From contig JAEZSE010000043.1 in NCBI GenBank assembly GCA_023421955.1, positions 74,609 to 138,608 of the forward strand: a stretch of DNA of 64,000 nt. The letters are read 5' to 3'. Shown here piece by piece: positions 51,745-61,025 of the stretch. Each line of letters starts with the position of its first letter. Position 1 is the stretch's first letter. The stretch is from Bacillota bacterium. GTDB lineage: Bacteria > Bacillota > Clostridia > Christensenellales > UMGS416. Under the pieces are notes generated by a model. The model did no database searches. It was not told the origin of the DNA and saw only the letters and a list, made by a program, of their open reading frames with translations. The position numbers were made by a program, and so were the translations under genes.

Positions 51745-53982
51745 ATGCCATTGAACAACGCCGCAACCCAAAGGATTGACGTGATTTTTGAGCACGCACT
51801 GGCCGATGGCAGAAATACGCTCCATGAGCATGAGGTCTATAGTGTGCTGGAAGCCATCGGCCTTTCTGTGCCGAAACATGTGTTCATCCGCGATATCAAC
51901 GACGTAAATCAGTCGGTGCTGGGCCGCTTTGCCGGCAGCGATCTGATTGTGAAAACTGTGTCACGCAGCCTGGCCCACAACCAACGTTACGGCGGGGTCA
52001 AAAAGGTGTCCAACCTGGATCCGCTGTTTGTGCGTTACGTGATGCACAACATGCGCGAAGAGGTGCTCTCCCATTTCCCAGAAGACAACAAGCCTGTCAT
52101 CGACGGCTTTTTGATCGTCGAATTCGTGAAGTTCACGCAGGCGCTGGGCAACGAGATCATGCTGGGCCTGAAGTCTGATCCGGCTTTCGGGCCGGTTCTC
52201 ACGCTCACCAAAGGCGGCGACGACGCGGAGTTTTTTGCCAAGTATTACGACCAGGCAAACCTGATGCTGGCACCGGTGAGCTATCCGGATGCTCAGGCGA
52301 TTACCCATTCGCTGAAGATCCATCACAAGTTTGAGGAGACTGGCCACCCGGAGTATCTGGATATGATGGCCCGCGCGCTGAGCGCCGTGAGCGACCTTGG
52401 ATATTACTATTCCTTCCTGTCACCAAAGCGGCCCCGGTTTCACCTGGATGTGATGGACCTGAACCCGCTGGTATTTTCAGAAGATGGGCGTTTCCTGGCT
52501 GTGGATGGATATGCTGAGTTCCAGTGCGCAAAGAGCGAATCACTGGCTGCACAAGCCCCAAACGCCGGCAACCTGAAGGGTTTCTTCGCACCGCAGGGCG
52601 TGGCGGTGCTGGGTGTCTCCACAGACCTGAACAAATACAGCATGGCCCGCATCATCGCCACGCTGTTCCATGAGTTTGGCCGCAGGGATCTTTATCTGGT
52701 GAACCCCAAGGGCGGCCATACGGAGCTGAATGGCGTGACCTATCCGCTCTACAAGAGCCTGGATGAAATCCCGGATCATTACGACCTTGTGGTCTATTCT
52801 GCGCCGGCCAAATACACGCTGGACTTCATCAAGACCCTGCCGGAAGACAAGGCTGCCGTGATCATCTCCGGCATCCCGGCAGACATCAAATACAGTGAGT
52901 TTGCTCAGGCCGTCACGGCCAACAAGCCCAGAGGGGCACGCCTGATCGGCCCCAACTGCATGGGTGTGTTTTACGCACCTTGCCCCGGCAACCCCGGCGT
53001 AAACACGCTTTTCATCGAGGAAAAACGCCTGCACATTGCCTGGGGGCCGGAGAGCAACTGCGCTCTCTTCACCCAGAGCGGCGCGATGGGTGTTACCAGT
53101 ATCGAGCGGGCCCAGTTCTCCCGCATCTTCCGCACCATTGTAAGCTTCGGCAACAAGGTGGATGTGAATGTGCCCGATCTCATCAGCCATTTCGAGATTG
53201 ACCCCAATGTGGACGTGATGGCCATGTATATGGAGGGCATCAACGCAGGCGAAGGCCGCCAGTTCTTTGATGTAGCTTCCAGGTCCAAAAAACCGATCCT
53301 CGTCTATAAGTCCGGCAGGACAGAGGCCGGCATGAAAGCCGCCATCTCACACACAGCGTCCATGTCCGGCAGCTACGACGTGTTCCGCGCTGCCTGCGAG
53401 CAGGCTGGTTGCGTGCTGCTGGAGGAACTGGATGATTTCTACAACTCAATGAAGTCTTTCTCCCTGCTGAACAAAACCAAGCCCCAAGGCCGCCGGGTGG
53501 CCGGTGTAGTGAACGCCGGGCTGGACGCCACAATGGGTGCCGACCTCCTGAATTGCCTGACGCAGGCCACCCTGCAACCGGAAACGGTGGAAGAACTCAG
53601 AAAGCTTAACGTACACGGGCTGGTGGACACCAGTACGTCCTTCCTGGATCTCACGCCGATGACCAACGACACGCTGTATGTGCAGTTTATTGAGGCGGTG
53701 CTCAAAGATCCCGGTGTGGACTGCCTGTTTGTGGCGATCGTGCCGCACATTGAGAACCTGAAAACCCTGAATGACAATTGCCTGGATGAGGATGCCATCG
53801 CGCCGCTCATGGTGAAGGCCGCCCGCAAATATCACAAGCCCATCGTGGTTTCCGTGAACGCCGGACAGCACTACCAGGGCATGGTTCAACACCTGGAGGA
53901 AAACGGCCTGCCGGTCTATTCCGATATCCGCTCGGCCATCCGGAGTCTGGACAGGTTTGTGGAATATTGGACGAGGGACTGA
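51745..53982 (+). CDS. NDP-forming acyl-CoA synthetase, beta-alpha fusion
   Basis: 745 aa. The first 235 or so residues look like an ATP-grasp (beta) domain, with VLEAIGLSVPKHVFIRD at its start. The CoA-binding domain (FFAPQGVAVLGVSTDLNKYSM) follows near 268, then succinyl-CoA-ligase-like domains with the phospho-His segment AISHTASMSGSYDVFR. This is the reverse of the usual alpha-beta order of ADP-forming acetate-CoA ligases. Such enzymes make ATP from acyl-CoA, or the reverse; the acyl substrate is unknown. GGAGG before ATG 51745 overlaps the end of the fur gene. Confidence 0.88.
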   Translation: MPLNNAATQRIDVIFEHALADGRNTLHEHEVYSVLEAIGLSVPKHVFIRDINDVNQSVLGRFAGSDLIVKTVSRSLAHNQRYGGVKKVSNLDPLFVRYVMHNMREEVLSHFPEDNKPVIDGFLIVEFVKFTQALGNEIMLGLKSDPAFGPVLTLTKGGDDAEFFAKYYDQANLMLAPVSYPDAQAITHSLKIHHKFEETGHPEYLDMMARALSAVSDLGYYYSFLSPKRPRFHLDVMDLNPLVFSEDGRFLAVDGYAEFQCAKSESLAAQAPNAGNLKGFFAPQGVAVLGVSTDLNKYSMARIIATLFHEFGRRDLYLVNPKGGHTELNGVTYPLYKSLDEIPDHYDLVVYSAPAKYTLDFIKTLPEDKAAVIISGIPADIKYSEFAQAVTANKPRGARLIGPNCMGVFYAPCPGNPGVNTLFIEEKRLHIAWGPESNCALFTQSGAMGVTSIERAQFSRIFRTIVSFGNKVDVNVPDLISHFEIDPNVDVMAMYMEGINAGEGRQFFDVASRSKKPILVYKSGRTEAGMKAAISHTASMSGSYDVFRAACEQAGCVLLEELDDFYNSMKSFSLLNKTKPQGRRVAGVVNAGLDATMGADLLNCLTQATLQPETVEELRKLNVHGLVDTSTSFLDLTPMTNDTLYVQFIEAVLKDPGVDCLFVAIVPHIENLKTLNDNCLDEDAIAPLMVKAARKYHKPIVVSVNAGQHYQGMVQHLEENGLPVYSDIRSAIRSLDRFVEYWTRD

Positions 53983-54009
53983 TCCTGATCCCTTTCTTCG
54001 CCCCGACAC

Positions 54010-54050
54010 CTTACCCCTCCCCTCTATCTGAGCGGAGGGGTAAGTTTTTT
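54010..54050 (+). terminator. Terminator of the fur-acyl-CoA synthetase operon
   Basis: CTTACCCCTCC (54010-54020) pairs with GGAGGGGTAAG (54034-54044), followed by six T. Confidence 0.88.
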
Positions 54051-54138
54051 GATGACCGAGCCTTCATTTCAAGATGAAACAGCAACTCATAAAACGAAGT
54101 CTTTTGGGTAATCTGATGACAGTGAATGGAGGTTTACG

Positions 54139-54570
54139 ATGACGCCAATTGCGATCGGTGTTGTTGCACCCGATTTTAGTGTGACAGACAACAAAAACAA
54201 CAACGTGATCCTTTCTGCTTTCAAAGGGAAAAAAGTGCTTCTTTCCTGGCATCCATTGGCTTGGACACCGGTATGCACAGATCAGATGCGTTCACTGGAA
54301 GTGAATTGGGACAAGTTCCAAAATCTGAACACGGTTCCGCTTGGTTTCAGTGTGGATCCCCAGCCCTGTAAAGAGATTTGGGCGGCTGCTCTTCGGATTG
54401 ACAATGTAAGCCTGCCTTCAGATTTCTGGCCGCATGGGAAAATTGCCCGAGACTATGGAATTTTCAATGAAACGGAAGGTGTATCCGAAAGAGTAAACAT
54501 TATTGTTGACGAGCAAGGGAAAGTAGAATGGATTAAAGTGTACCCGTCAGGACAGTTGCCGGACATCTAG
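54139..54570 (+). CDS. Peroxiredoxin (AhpC/TSA family)
   Basis: 143 aa, thioredoxin fold. The peroxidatic Cys sits in PLAWTPVCTDQM (about residue 46), where the usual PxxxTxxC motif is fulfilled. A second Cys near residue 76 (PQPCKEIW) may be the resolving one. Short for the family but complete, resembling the BCP/AhpE-like redoxin group. GGAGG lies before the ATG. It is probably cytoplasmic and reduces peroxides; the Fur-family gene nearby may be related in function. Confidence 0.9.
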   Translation: MTPIAIGVVAPDFSVTDNKNNNVILSAFKGKKVLLSWHPLAWTPVCTDQMRSLEVNWDKFQNLNTVPLGFSVDPQPCKEIWAAALRIDNVSLPSDFWPHGKIARDYGIFNETEGVSERVNIIVDEQGKVEWIKVYPSGQLPDI

Positions 54571-54755
54571 GAAGTCCTTCAGATCTTGTCAAACCATTCA
54601 AAGTAGCTGGAACACAATATCTCGGTGCCCACACTGGCATGAGTCTAGCTTTTTTACAATATTTTGTGTTTTCCTGTTAAGGAAAGATTATTATCTACGA
54701 TATATAGAATAAGTGGTAATATTTTGTATTCTCCCTCCCGGAGGGTTCAATCATT

Positions 54756-55496
54756 ATGGCCTACCTGCCAGACAGACTGATGCAGCCCCGAGAGCGTGAA
54801 AGGCCCCGGCATGCCGAGCGGCCGTGGCTGAACACCCTCCGGAGCCACATATCAGGCGTCACCGACGACAAAGCGGCGGAATATTGGCCACCATTCCGGG
54901 AAGACCTGCCCCCCTACTACAATTACAGGCTGGAGCACATCAAGCTGGTGGAGTGCGACGCGCTGCACATCCACACCATTGAGCGCGGCGACCTGGATGT
55001 GCTGCTGGCAGCCGTGTGGGCTCATGACCGCTTCCAGCCGCAGTTCAACGGCGAGCAGCATTCTGACCGCGGCGCGCAATGGGCTCGCGATTACCTGAAG
55101 TTCATACGCTTCCCCGACAGCAAGATCCAGGATGTGTGCATGGCGATTAAGTGGCACGGCCATGTGGAAATGGATATACCGGACAAATACCACGAAGCCC
55201 GCATCCTGTGGGACGCTGACCGCCTTGCTCGGTTGGGCGCGGCCGATATGTTGAATTTCATGCTCTGCCACACCTCTGTGGATTTCCTGGGTGGCTTGGA
55301 GCACAGCAACCGATTTACCACAGGTTCGGTGACCATCCGCGACTTTGCACCGCTGTTGCTGGAACGCAAGCCCCAGGCATACCGGGCCGATTTCTTCTAT
55401 TTCGATGAATCCAGGCGTATTGCCCGGGAGCGGATTGCCGCCACACGCTCCTTTTTGGAGAGCCTAGAAAGCCAGTTATCTATAACAAGGCTTTGA
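54756..55496 (+). CDS. HD-domain phosphohydrolase-like protein
   Basis: 246 aa. HIKLVECDALHIH, then VWAHDRF (the HD pair) and a later LWDADRLARLG fit the H..HD..D metal site of the HD superfamily; the spacing is plausible but I cannot assign a subfamily. No membrane segment. Members hydrolyse nucleotides or cyclic nucleotides. GGAGGG lies upstream of ATG 54756 inside a small CCCTCC/GGAGGG palindrome that could hide the ribosome site. Confidence 0.8.
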   Translation: MAYLPDRLMQPRERERPRHAERPWLNTLRSHISGVTDDKAAEYWPPFREDLPPYYNYRLEHIKLVECDALHIHTIERGDLDVLLAAVWAHDRFQPQFNGEQHSDRGAQWARDYLKFIRFPDSKIQDVCMAIKWHGHVEMDIPDKYHEARILWDADRLARLGAADMLNFMLCHTSVDFLGGLEHSNRFTTGSVTIRDFAPLLLERKPQAYRADFFYFDESRRIARERIAATRSFLESLESQLSITRL

Positions 55497-55516
55497 TAAA
55501 AGCATTCGTTCAATAA

Positions 55517-55546
55517 CAGAAGGCGAGCCAATCGGCTCGCCTTCTG
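55517..55546. terminator. Hairpin between convergent HD and GH31 genes
   Basis: A perfect 13-bp stem CAGAAGGCGAGCC with loop AATC. T-runs are poor on both sides, so termination may be partial. Confidence 0.5.
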
Positions 55547-55559
55547 CTATTGATACCAC

Positions 55560-57878
55560 TCACAGTTGAATCATGAAACTGCCGGTGAAGCGCTCTGGTG
55601 TCACAACCACGCCTTGCGGGCTGGCCGCGAAGGAAGCTCCCTGCGCACCCTTAATCGCCTCAACGCCGCGCAGCACCAGTGTGTACGGTTTACGAACACC
55701 CGATGTTGCCACAGTGATGGCGTCAACGGCACGAGCCGCAATTACCTCCAGCTCCACCACAGCCTTTTTGTTCCGAACAGTCGCCTTTGCCACTGCGCCA
55801 TCATTCAACTCAAACAGATGCAACGTCACCCCGGCAGCAAAGTCATAATCCACCTTAGTGCTGCTCTGCCCCACCGCCACAATGGAGTTGGGCCGGGCCA
55901 TCAGCGGCAGGCTCATGTAGTTGTGGTTCTCGCTGATCCAGCGGCCACCAGCCACCCTCCGGCCAGACAAGAAGTTGGTCCATACACCTTCCGGAAGGTA
56001 GTACTCCACATTGCCCGATTCCTTAAAGACCGGAGCGACCAGCAGGTTGCCGCCCAGCATGTATTGCCGGTCAAGCGTACTACATGCCAGATCATCGCAG
56101 AATTCCAGCACCATCGCCCGCATCATCGGGATGCCCTCTTCATTGGCCTCGCATGCAATCGCAAACAAATAGGGCATTAAACTGCACTTGAGGTGTGTGA
56201 AATACCGGAGCACATCCACCGCCTCCTCGTCAAACAGCCACGGCACACGATAAGAGGAGCTGCCGTGCAGCCGGCTATGAGAGGAGAGCAATCCAAACGC
56301 CGCCCAGCGTTTGTATAAGTCAGCCGACGCGGTGGCCTCAAACCCGCCGATATCGTGGGCCCAAAATCCAAACCCGCACAAGCCCAGCGACAGTCCGCCA
56401 CGCAGGCTTTCAGCCATACTTTGATAGGTGGCGGTGTTGTCTCCGCCCCAATGCACCGGGAACTGCTGGCCGCCCACAGTGGCCGCGCGGGCAAACACAA
56501 CCGCCTCGCCTTGCCCCCGTTCCCGCTCAAGCAAATCAAACACAGCTTTGTTAAACAGGTAGGAGTAGAAATTGTGCATCCTTTTCGGGTCGCTGCTGTC
56601 ATGCCACCGCACATCTATGGGGATGCGCTCGCCGAAATCGGTCTTGAAGCAATCCACACCCATGTCCAGCAGTGATTTCAACTTGCCCTGATACCATGCG
56701 GTAGCCTCTGGGTTTGTGAAGTCCACAAGCGCCAAGCCAGGCTGCCACATATCCCATTGCCACACATTGCCCTCAAGGTCATTTAGAAGGTAGCCATTTT
56801 CCATTCCTTCCTCAAACAATGAAGATTTCTGGCCGATATAAGGGTTAAGCCACACACAGACCTGCAATCCCTTTTGTTTCAGTCGGGTGATCAAACCCAC
56901 AGGATCGGGGAAGACGTCACAATCCCACACAAAGTCACACCATTGGTATTCCTTCATCCAGAAACAATCAAAGTGGAAGACATGCAGCGGGATGCCGCGC
57001 TCCTCCATGCCATCAATGAAGCGCATCACAGTGCCCTCATCGTAATCGGTTGTGAAGGAGGTGGAAAGCCAGAGGCCAAAAGACCACGCGGGCGGCAGGG
57101 CCGGCCTGCCGGTAAGCAAGCTATAGTTACGGAGCACGTCCTTCAGGCTGTCGCCGCCAATGAGGAAATACTCCAGGCACTCGCCCTCCACGCTGAACTG
57201 AGTCTTGGATACGTTCTCCGACGCGATCTCAAAGCTGACCATGCCAGCGTGGTTTACATAAACACCGTATCCACGATTGGTTAAGTAGAACGGCATGTTT
57301 TTGTAGGCCTGCTCAGTGCTGGTGCCCCCGTCTTTATTCCACACATCCACCGACTGGCCGTTTTTCACAAACGCTGTGAACCGCTCCCCCAGGCCATAAA
57401 CACATTCCCCAACGCCCAGCTCCAGTTGCTCACGCATCCATGCCTGGCCATCGGGCCCCGTGATCCACGCCATATCTTTTTCACCGCTGGCGGTGAGAGC
57501 CTTTCCCCGCCGGGTAAAATCCACCTTCCAACCGCCGTTGGTTTTGATCGAAACAGACAGCTCGCCGCTGGTCAGCATTGCGCCGCTTTCATCCTGTGTA
57601 ATCTCCACTGCCGGGCTGCCCAGGTTGAGAGGGAAATCCGGGCCTTGCTTCCGCTTGCCCTTGAAGTGCTCGGCGCGCACGCGGATCACGTTGGGCATCG
57701 GAGAACTGAAGGAGATGGTGAACATCGGGCCGCCCAGTGTATCGCCGCGATGAATGACCGGGTGATCCGGTGCAAAAATGGTGATCTTTTTGCCACTGAC
57801 CTCTATGCTGCGCACCTCAGCAGGGCAATGGATGCTGAACCCCTCCCGGGTAAGCCATTGTCCGTCAGAAAATTTCAT
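55560..57878 (-). CDS. GH31 alpha-xylosidase / alpha-glucosidase (YicI-like)
   Basis: 772 aa from ATG 57878, which has GGGGGAT upstream. N-terminal galactose-mutarotase-like domain, then the GH31 barrel: nucleophile Asp in CFKTDFGERIP and acid/base Asp in HWGGDNTATYQSM, both as in E. coli YicI. C-terminal beta-sandwich domains follow. Lacking a signal peptide, it acts on imported oligosaccharides, removing alpha-xylose or alpha-glucose. It lies alone after the phosphate operon. Confidence 0.93.
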   Translation of the reverse strand: MKFSDGQWLTREGFSIHCPAEVRSIEVSGKKITIFAPDHPVIHRGDTLGGPMFTISFSSPMPNVIRVRAEHFKGKRKQGPDFPLNLGSPAVEITQDESGAMLTSGELSVSIKTNGGWKVDFTRRGKALTASGEKDMAWITGPDGQAWMREQLELGVGECVYGLGERFTAFVKNGQSVDVWNKDGGTSTEQAYKNMPFYLTNRGYGVYVNHAGMVSFEIASENVSKTQFSVEGECLEYFLIGGDSLKDVLRNYSLLTGRPALPPAWSFGLWLSTSFTTDYDEGTVMRFIDGMEERGIPLHVFHFDCFWMKEYQWCDFVWDCDVFPDPVGLITRLKQKGLQVCVWLNPYIGQKSSLFEEGMENGYLLNDLEGNVWQWDMWQPGLALVDFTNPEATAWYQGKLKSLLDMGVDCFKTDFGERIPIDVRWHDSSDPKRMHNFYSYLFNKAVFDLLERERGQGEAVVFARAATVGGQQFPVHWGGDNTATYQSMAESLRGGLSLGLCGFGFWAHDIGGFEATASADLYKRWAAFGLLSSHSRLHGSSSYRVPWLFDEEAVDVLRYFTHLKCSLMPYLFAIACEANEEGIPMMRAMVLEFCDDLACSTLDRQYMLGGNLLVAPVFKESGNVEYYLPEGVWTNFLSGRRVAGGRWISENHNYMSLPLMARPNSIVAVGQSSTKVDYDFAAGVTLHLFELNDGAVAKATVRNKKAVVELEVIAARAVDAITVATSGVRKPYTLVLRGVEAIKGAQGASFAASPQGVVVTPERFTGSFMIQL

Positions 57879-58006
57879 CAGATCCCCCAAGATGGAAAGA
57901 TATGATATCATTATAATTCACACTGCAATGGGTTCTCTTATGATATCATCATCAATAATTGCACAATTTTCATGTCAAACTGCTTAATCAATAGGGAATA
58001 GACGGA

Positions 58007-58723
58007 CTATTTTGCCGCAATCCGATAACCGACACCCCGTACTGTCTCAATGAGCTTGGCGTTATCCGGGTCATCCTCCACCTTCATCCTTAGGTGACGT
58101 ATGTGCACGTCCACTGTGCGGGTTTCGCCGATGTAATCGTAGCCCCACACCTGGTCAAGCAATTGCTCACGGGTAAACACACGGCCCTTGTTATTTAACA
58201 GAAAATGAAGCAGGTCAAATTCCTTCATTGGCATTATCAGCTCGACGCCAGCCTTGCTGACCTTACGCTGGCCCACATCCACAATCACATCGCCCATCTG
58301 CAGCACCGCGTCGGGTTGAGCAGCCTCCCTCAGTTCAGACCTGCGCAGCACCGATTTGATACGCGCGATCACTTCACGCATACTGAAAGGCTTGGTGATA
58401 TAATCATCGGCACCAATCTCCAAGCCCAGCACCCGGTCAAATTCCTCGCCCTTAGCGGTGAGCATGATGATGGGTGTAGCGCCAGCAATTTTACCGGCGC
58501 GCACTTTGCGGCACACCTCAATGCCGTCAATGACCGGCAGCATCAGATCCAGCAGCACCAAGTCGGGCGGAGCGGCTAAAATGGCGGCAAGGGCATCCGT
58601 ACCATTGTCGAACTCCACCGTTTTATAACCGGATGACTGCAAGTTGAACACCAGAAGTCCCCGGATGTTCGGCTCGTCTTCCACCACAGCGATCAGCGCT
58701 TTTTCGGGTATCGATTCCTCCAA
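58007..58723 (-). CDS. phoP: PhoP/PhoB-type response regulator
   Basis: Up to 238 aa. Receiver motifs VVEDEPN, LVLLDLMLPV (phospho-Asp), IMLTAKGEE and ITKPFS are intact, as is the winged-helix domain ending VRGVGYRIAAK. The coordinate given is TTG 58723, but GGAGG lies at codons 2-3 of that frame and is properly spaced for AUA at 58711, which would give the usual short N-terminus PEKALIAVVEDE. It follows phoU after 3 bp and is the last gene of the pst operon. No histidine kinase gene accompanies it. Confidence 0.93.
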   Translation of the reverse strand: MEESIPEKALIAVVEDEPNIRGLLVFNLQSSGYKTVEFDNGTDALAAILAAPPDLVLLDLMLPVIDGIEVCRKVRAGKIAGATPIIMLTAKGEEFDRVLGLEIGADDYITKPFSMREVIARIKSVLRRSELREAAQPDAVLQMGDVIVDVGQRKVSKAGVELIMPMKEFDLLHFLLNNKGRVFTREQLLDQVWGYDYIGETRTVDVHIRHLRMKVEDDPDNAKLIETVRGVGYRIAAK

Positions 58724-58726
58724 AGA

Positions 58727-59392
58727 TTAATTGCAATGGGTCAGGTGGGTGTGCTTGCCGCTGATATTAAACGCCACCCATTCCCCAATGTTGGTGGCAT
58801 GGTCACCCACACGCTCCAGATATTTGGCGATGAGGATCAGGTCAATGGCCCTGTCCACCACTGCCGGATCAGCTTTCATCATCGTGGAGAGGTCCAGGAT
58901 GATCTTTTCAAACAAATTGTCCACTTCGTCATCCCTGCGGCACACTTCCACGGCCATCGCCATGTCATTGTTCACAAACGCATGGATGGCATGATGCACC
59001 ATATCCCGGGCTACCTCAGCCATCTTCGGGATGTCCACCAGCGGTTTGATCGGCTCTTCCTGCCCCAATCTCAGCGTAATCTCGGAGATATCGGTTGAAT
59101 GATCGGCAATGCGCTCAATGTCGGTGATCATCTTAAGCACCATGCTGATGAGCCGCAGATCGGCCGCGATTGGCTGCTGCCGGGCAATCAGCTCTAGACA
59201 TAGTGTTTCGATTCTCTGCTCCAGCGCATCAATCGCATCATCCCCGTCAATCACCTTTCGCGCCAGATCCATGTCGCGGTTTTTCAGGGCCGTCATCGCC
59301 ATATCGATGCTGGCCTCGGTGCCGGTGGCCATCTCCAGCAAAAGGTCTCTGAGCTCCGTAAGCTTCTCGTCAAAAACATGCCGGTTTGTCAT
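58727..59392 (-). CDS. phoU: Phosphate uptake regulator PhoU
   Basis: 221 aa, two three-helix PhoU repeats. The metal-binding clusters are seen in DMAMTALKNRDMDLARKVI and in the later VCRRDDEVDNLFEK. PhoU links Pst transport to PhoR kinase activity. It starts 15 bp after pstB and precedes the response regulator. Confidence 0.97.
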   Translation of the reverse strand: MTNRHVFDEKLTELRDLLLEMATGTEASIDMAMTALKNRDMDLARKVIDGDDAIDALEQRIETLCLELIARQQPIAADLRLISMVLKMITDIERIADHSTDISEITLRLGQEEPIKPLVDIPKMAEVARDMVHHAIHAFVNNDMAMAVEVCRRDDEVDNLFEKIILDLSTMMKADPAVVDRAIDLILIAKYLERVGDHATNIGEWVAFNISGKHTHLTHCN

Positions 59393-59407
59393 TGTACTCC
59401 CTCCATC

Positions 59408-60166
59408 TCAGCCGAATCTGCCAGTGATATAATCCTCGGTGCGTTTGTCCGCCGGTGTCTGGAAGACCACCGAGGTCTTGTTGTATTCCACGACCTCACC
59501 ATGCAGGAAAAACGCCGTGCTGTCAGAGATACGGGCGGCCTGCTGCATGTTGTGAGTCACGATAATGATTGTATATTCCTTCTTGAGTTCCTCCATCAGG
59601 TCCTCAATTTTCAATGTCGAGATCGGATCCAGCGCGCTGGTGGGTTCATCCATCAGAATCACTTCCGGCTCCACAGCCAAAGTACGCGCAATGCAGAGGC
59701 GCTGCTGCTGACCACCGGAGAGCCCAAGGGCGTTTTGCTTCAGGCGGTCCTTCACCTCATCCCAGAGCACTGCGCTGTTCAGGCTTTTTTCCACGATTTC
59801 ATCGAGCTCCTTACGGCTGCGTACGCCATGCACCCTGGGTCCATATGCGATGTTGTCGTAGATGCTCATCGGGAATGGGTTCGGCTTTTGAAACACCATG
59901 CCCACACGCTTTCGCAACATCACGATATCATAACCACTTTGGTAAATATCCTCACCATCCAGCTCGATCAGGCCCTCCACCCGGGCATCGGGCACCAAGT
60001 CGTTCATGCGGTTCAGTGTCTTTAAAAACGATGACTTGCCACAGCCTGAAGGGCCGATCAGCGCGGTTACATACTTGCGGTTGATCTCCATGTTCACGTT
60101 TTTCACGGCGTGCAGATCACCGTAATATAAGTTCATGTTCTTTATTTTCAATACAGTTGTTTCCAT
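59408..60166 (-). CDS. pstB: Phosphate ABC transporter ATP-binding protein
   Basis: 252 aa from ATG 60166. Walker A GPSGCGKSS, signature LSGGQQQRLCIA, Walker B VILMDEPTSALD. Starts 4 bp after the pstA stop. An extension to 60220 overlaps pstA and is ignored. Confidence 0.98.
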   Translation of the reverse strand: METTVLKIKNMNLYYGDLHAVKNVNMEINRKYVTALIGPSGCGKSSFLKTLNRMNDLVPDARVEGLIELDGEDIYQSGYDIVMLRKRVGMVFQKPNPFPMSIYDNIAYGPRVHGVRSRKELDEIVEKSLNSAVLWDEVKDRLKQNALGLSGGQQQRLCIARTLAVEPEVILMDEPTSALDPISTLKIEDLMEELKKEYTIIIVTHNMQQAARISDSTAFFLHGEVVEYNKTSVVFQTPADKRTEDYITGRFG

Positions 60167-60170
60167 ATCC

Positions 60171-61025
60171 TCAGTTCCCTTCGACCTTCTTGCTGAATTT
60201 CCTGCCCAGCACGTTGGCAACCAGATTGATGCTTAACACAAGGATGACAAGCACCGCCGCTGTGGCGTCGCTTTGGGCCACTTGAGCCTGGCTGGAGCCT
60301 TCCGTCGCCAACGCATACAGATGCACGGCCAATGTGCGGCCTGAGTCCATGATGCTCTTGGGCAGGCGGTATACGATACCAGCTGTAAAAATCACCGCTG
60401 CTGTCTCTCCAACGATGCGGCCGACCGACAGGATGAGCGACGTCAGAATGCCGGGAAAAGCCGATGGCAGCACGATGCGAAACAGTGTGTAGAGTTTGGA
60501 CGCGCCCAATGCCAGACTGCCCTCCCGATAACTGGCGGGCACCGCCTTAATCGCCTCTTCGGTGGCGCGGATGATTGTTGGCAGCACTGTGAGGCTCAAT
60601 GTAAGGGCGCCAGTGAGCAGCGACCACTTGAAGCCCATCAGCATGCCAAAAAACATAAATCCGAACAAACCGAAAATGATAGACGGAATGCCTGCCAAAC
60701 TTTCAATTGTGAACCGGATCAGGTTTACCAGTTTGCCAGGCCGCGCGTATTCCACCAGATAAATCGCTGCACACACGCCGATCGGCGCGGCAAACAGCAG
60801 TGTGAGGCCAATGATATATATCGTGGTCACAATCATGTTAAAGATGCCGGCCTTGTCATCATTGCCGGGCACGAAGGGCCCAGTCAGGAATTCCCATGAG
60901 ATATGGGGGACGCCTTTCACCATGATATAGACGATCAAAGAGACCAACGCAGCTGTGGTAATAAACGCACTGGCATAGATAAACGCCTTGGCTGTGCCGT
61001 CCTGGAGTTTACGCCGCAAGGTCAT
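60171..61025 (-). CDS. pstA: Phosphate ABC transporter permease PstA
   Basis: 284 aa with six membrane helices and the permease EAA-like loop AVPASYREGSLALGASKLYTL. It forms the channel with PstC and overlaps pstC by 4 bp. Confidence 0.97.
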   Translation of the reverse strand: MTLRRKLQDGTAKAFIYASAFITTAALVSLIVYIMVKGVPHISWEFLTGPFVPGNDDKAGIFNMIVTTIYIIGLTLLFAAPIGVCAAIYLVEYARPGKLVNLIRFTIESLAGIPSIIFGLFGFMFFGMLMGFKWSLLTGALTLSLTVLPTIIRATEEAIKAVPASYREGSLALGASKLYTLFRIVLPSAFPGILTSLILSVGRIVGETAAVIFTAGIVYRLPKSIMDSGRTLAVHLYALATEGSSQAQVAQSDATAAVLVILVLSINLVANVLGRKFSKKVEGN

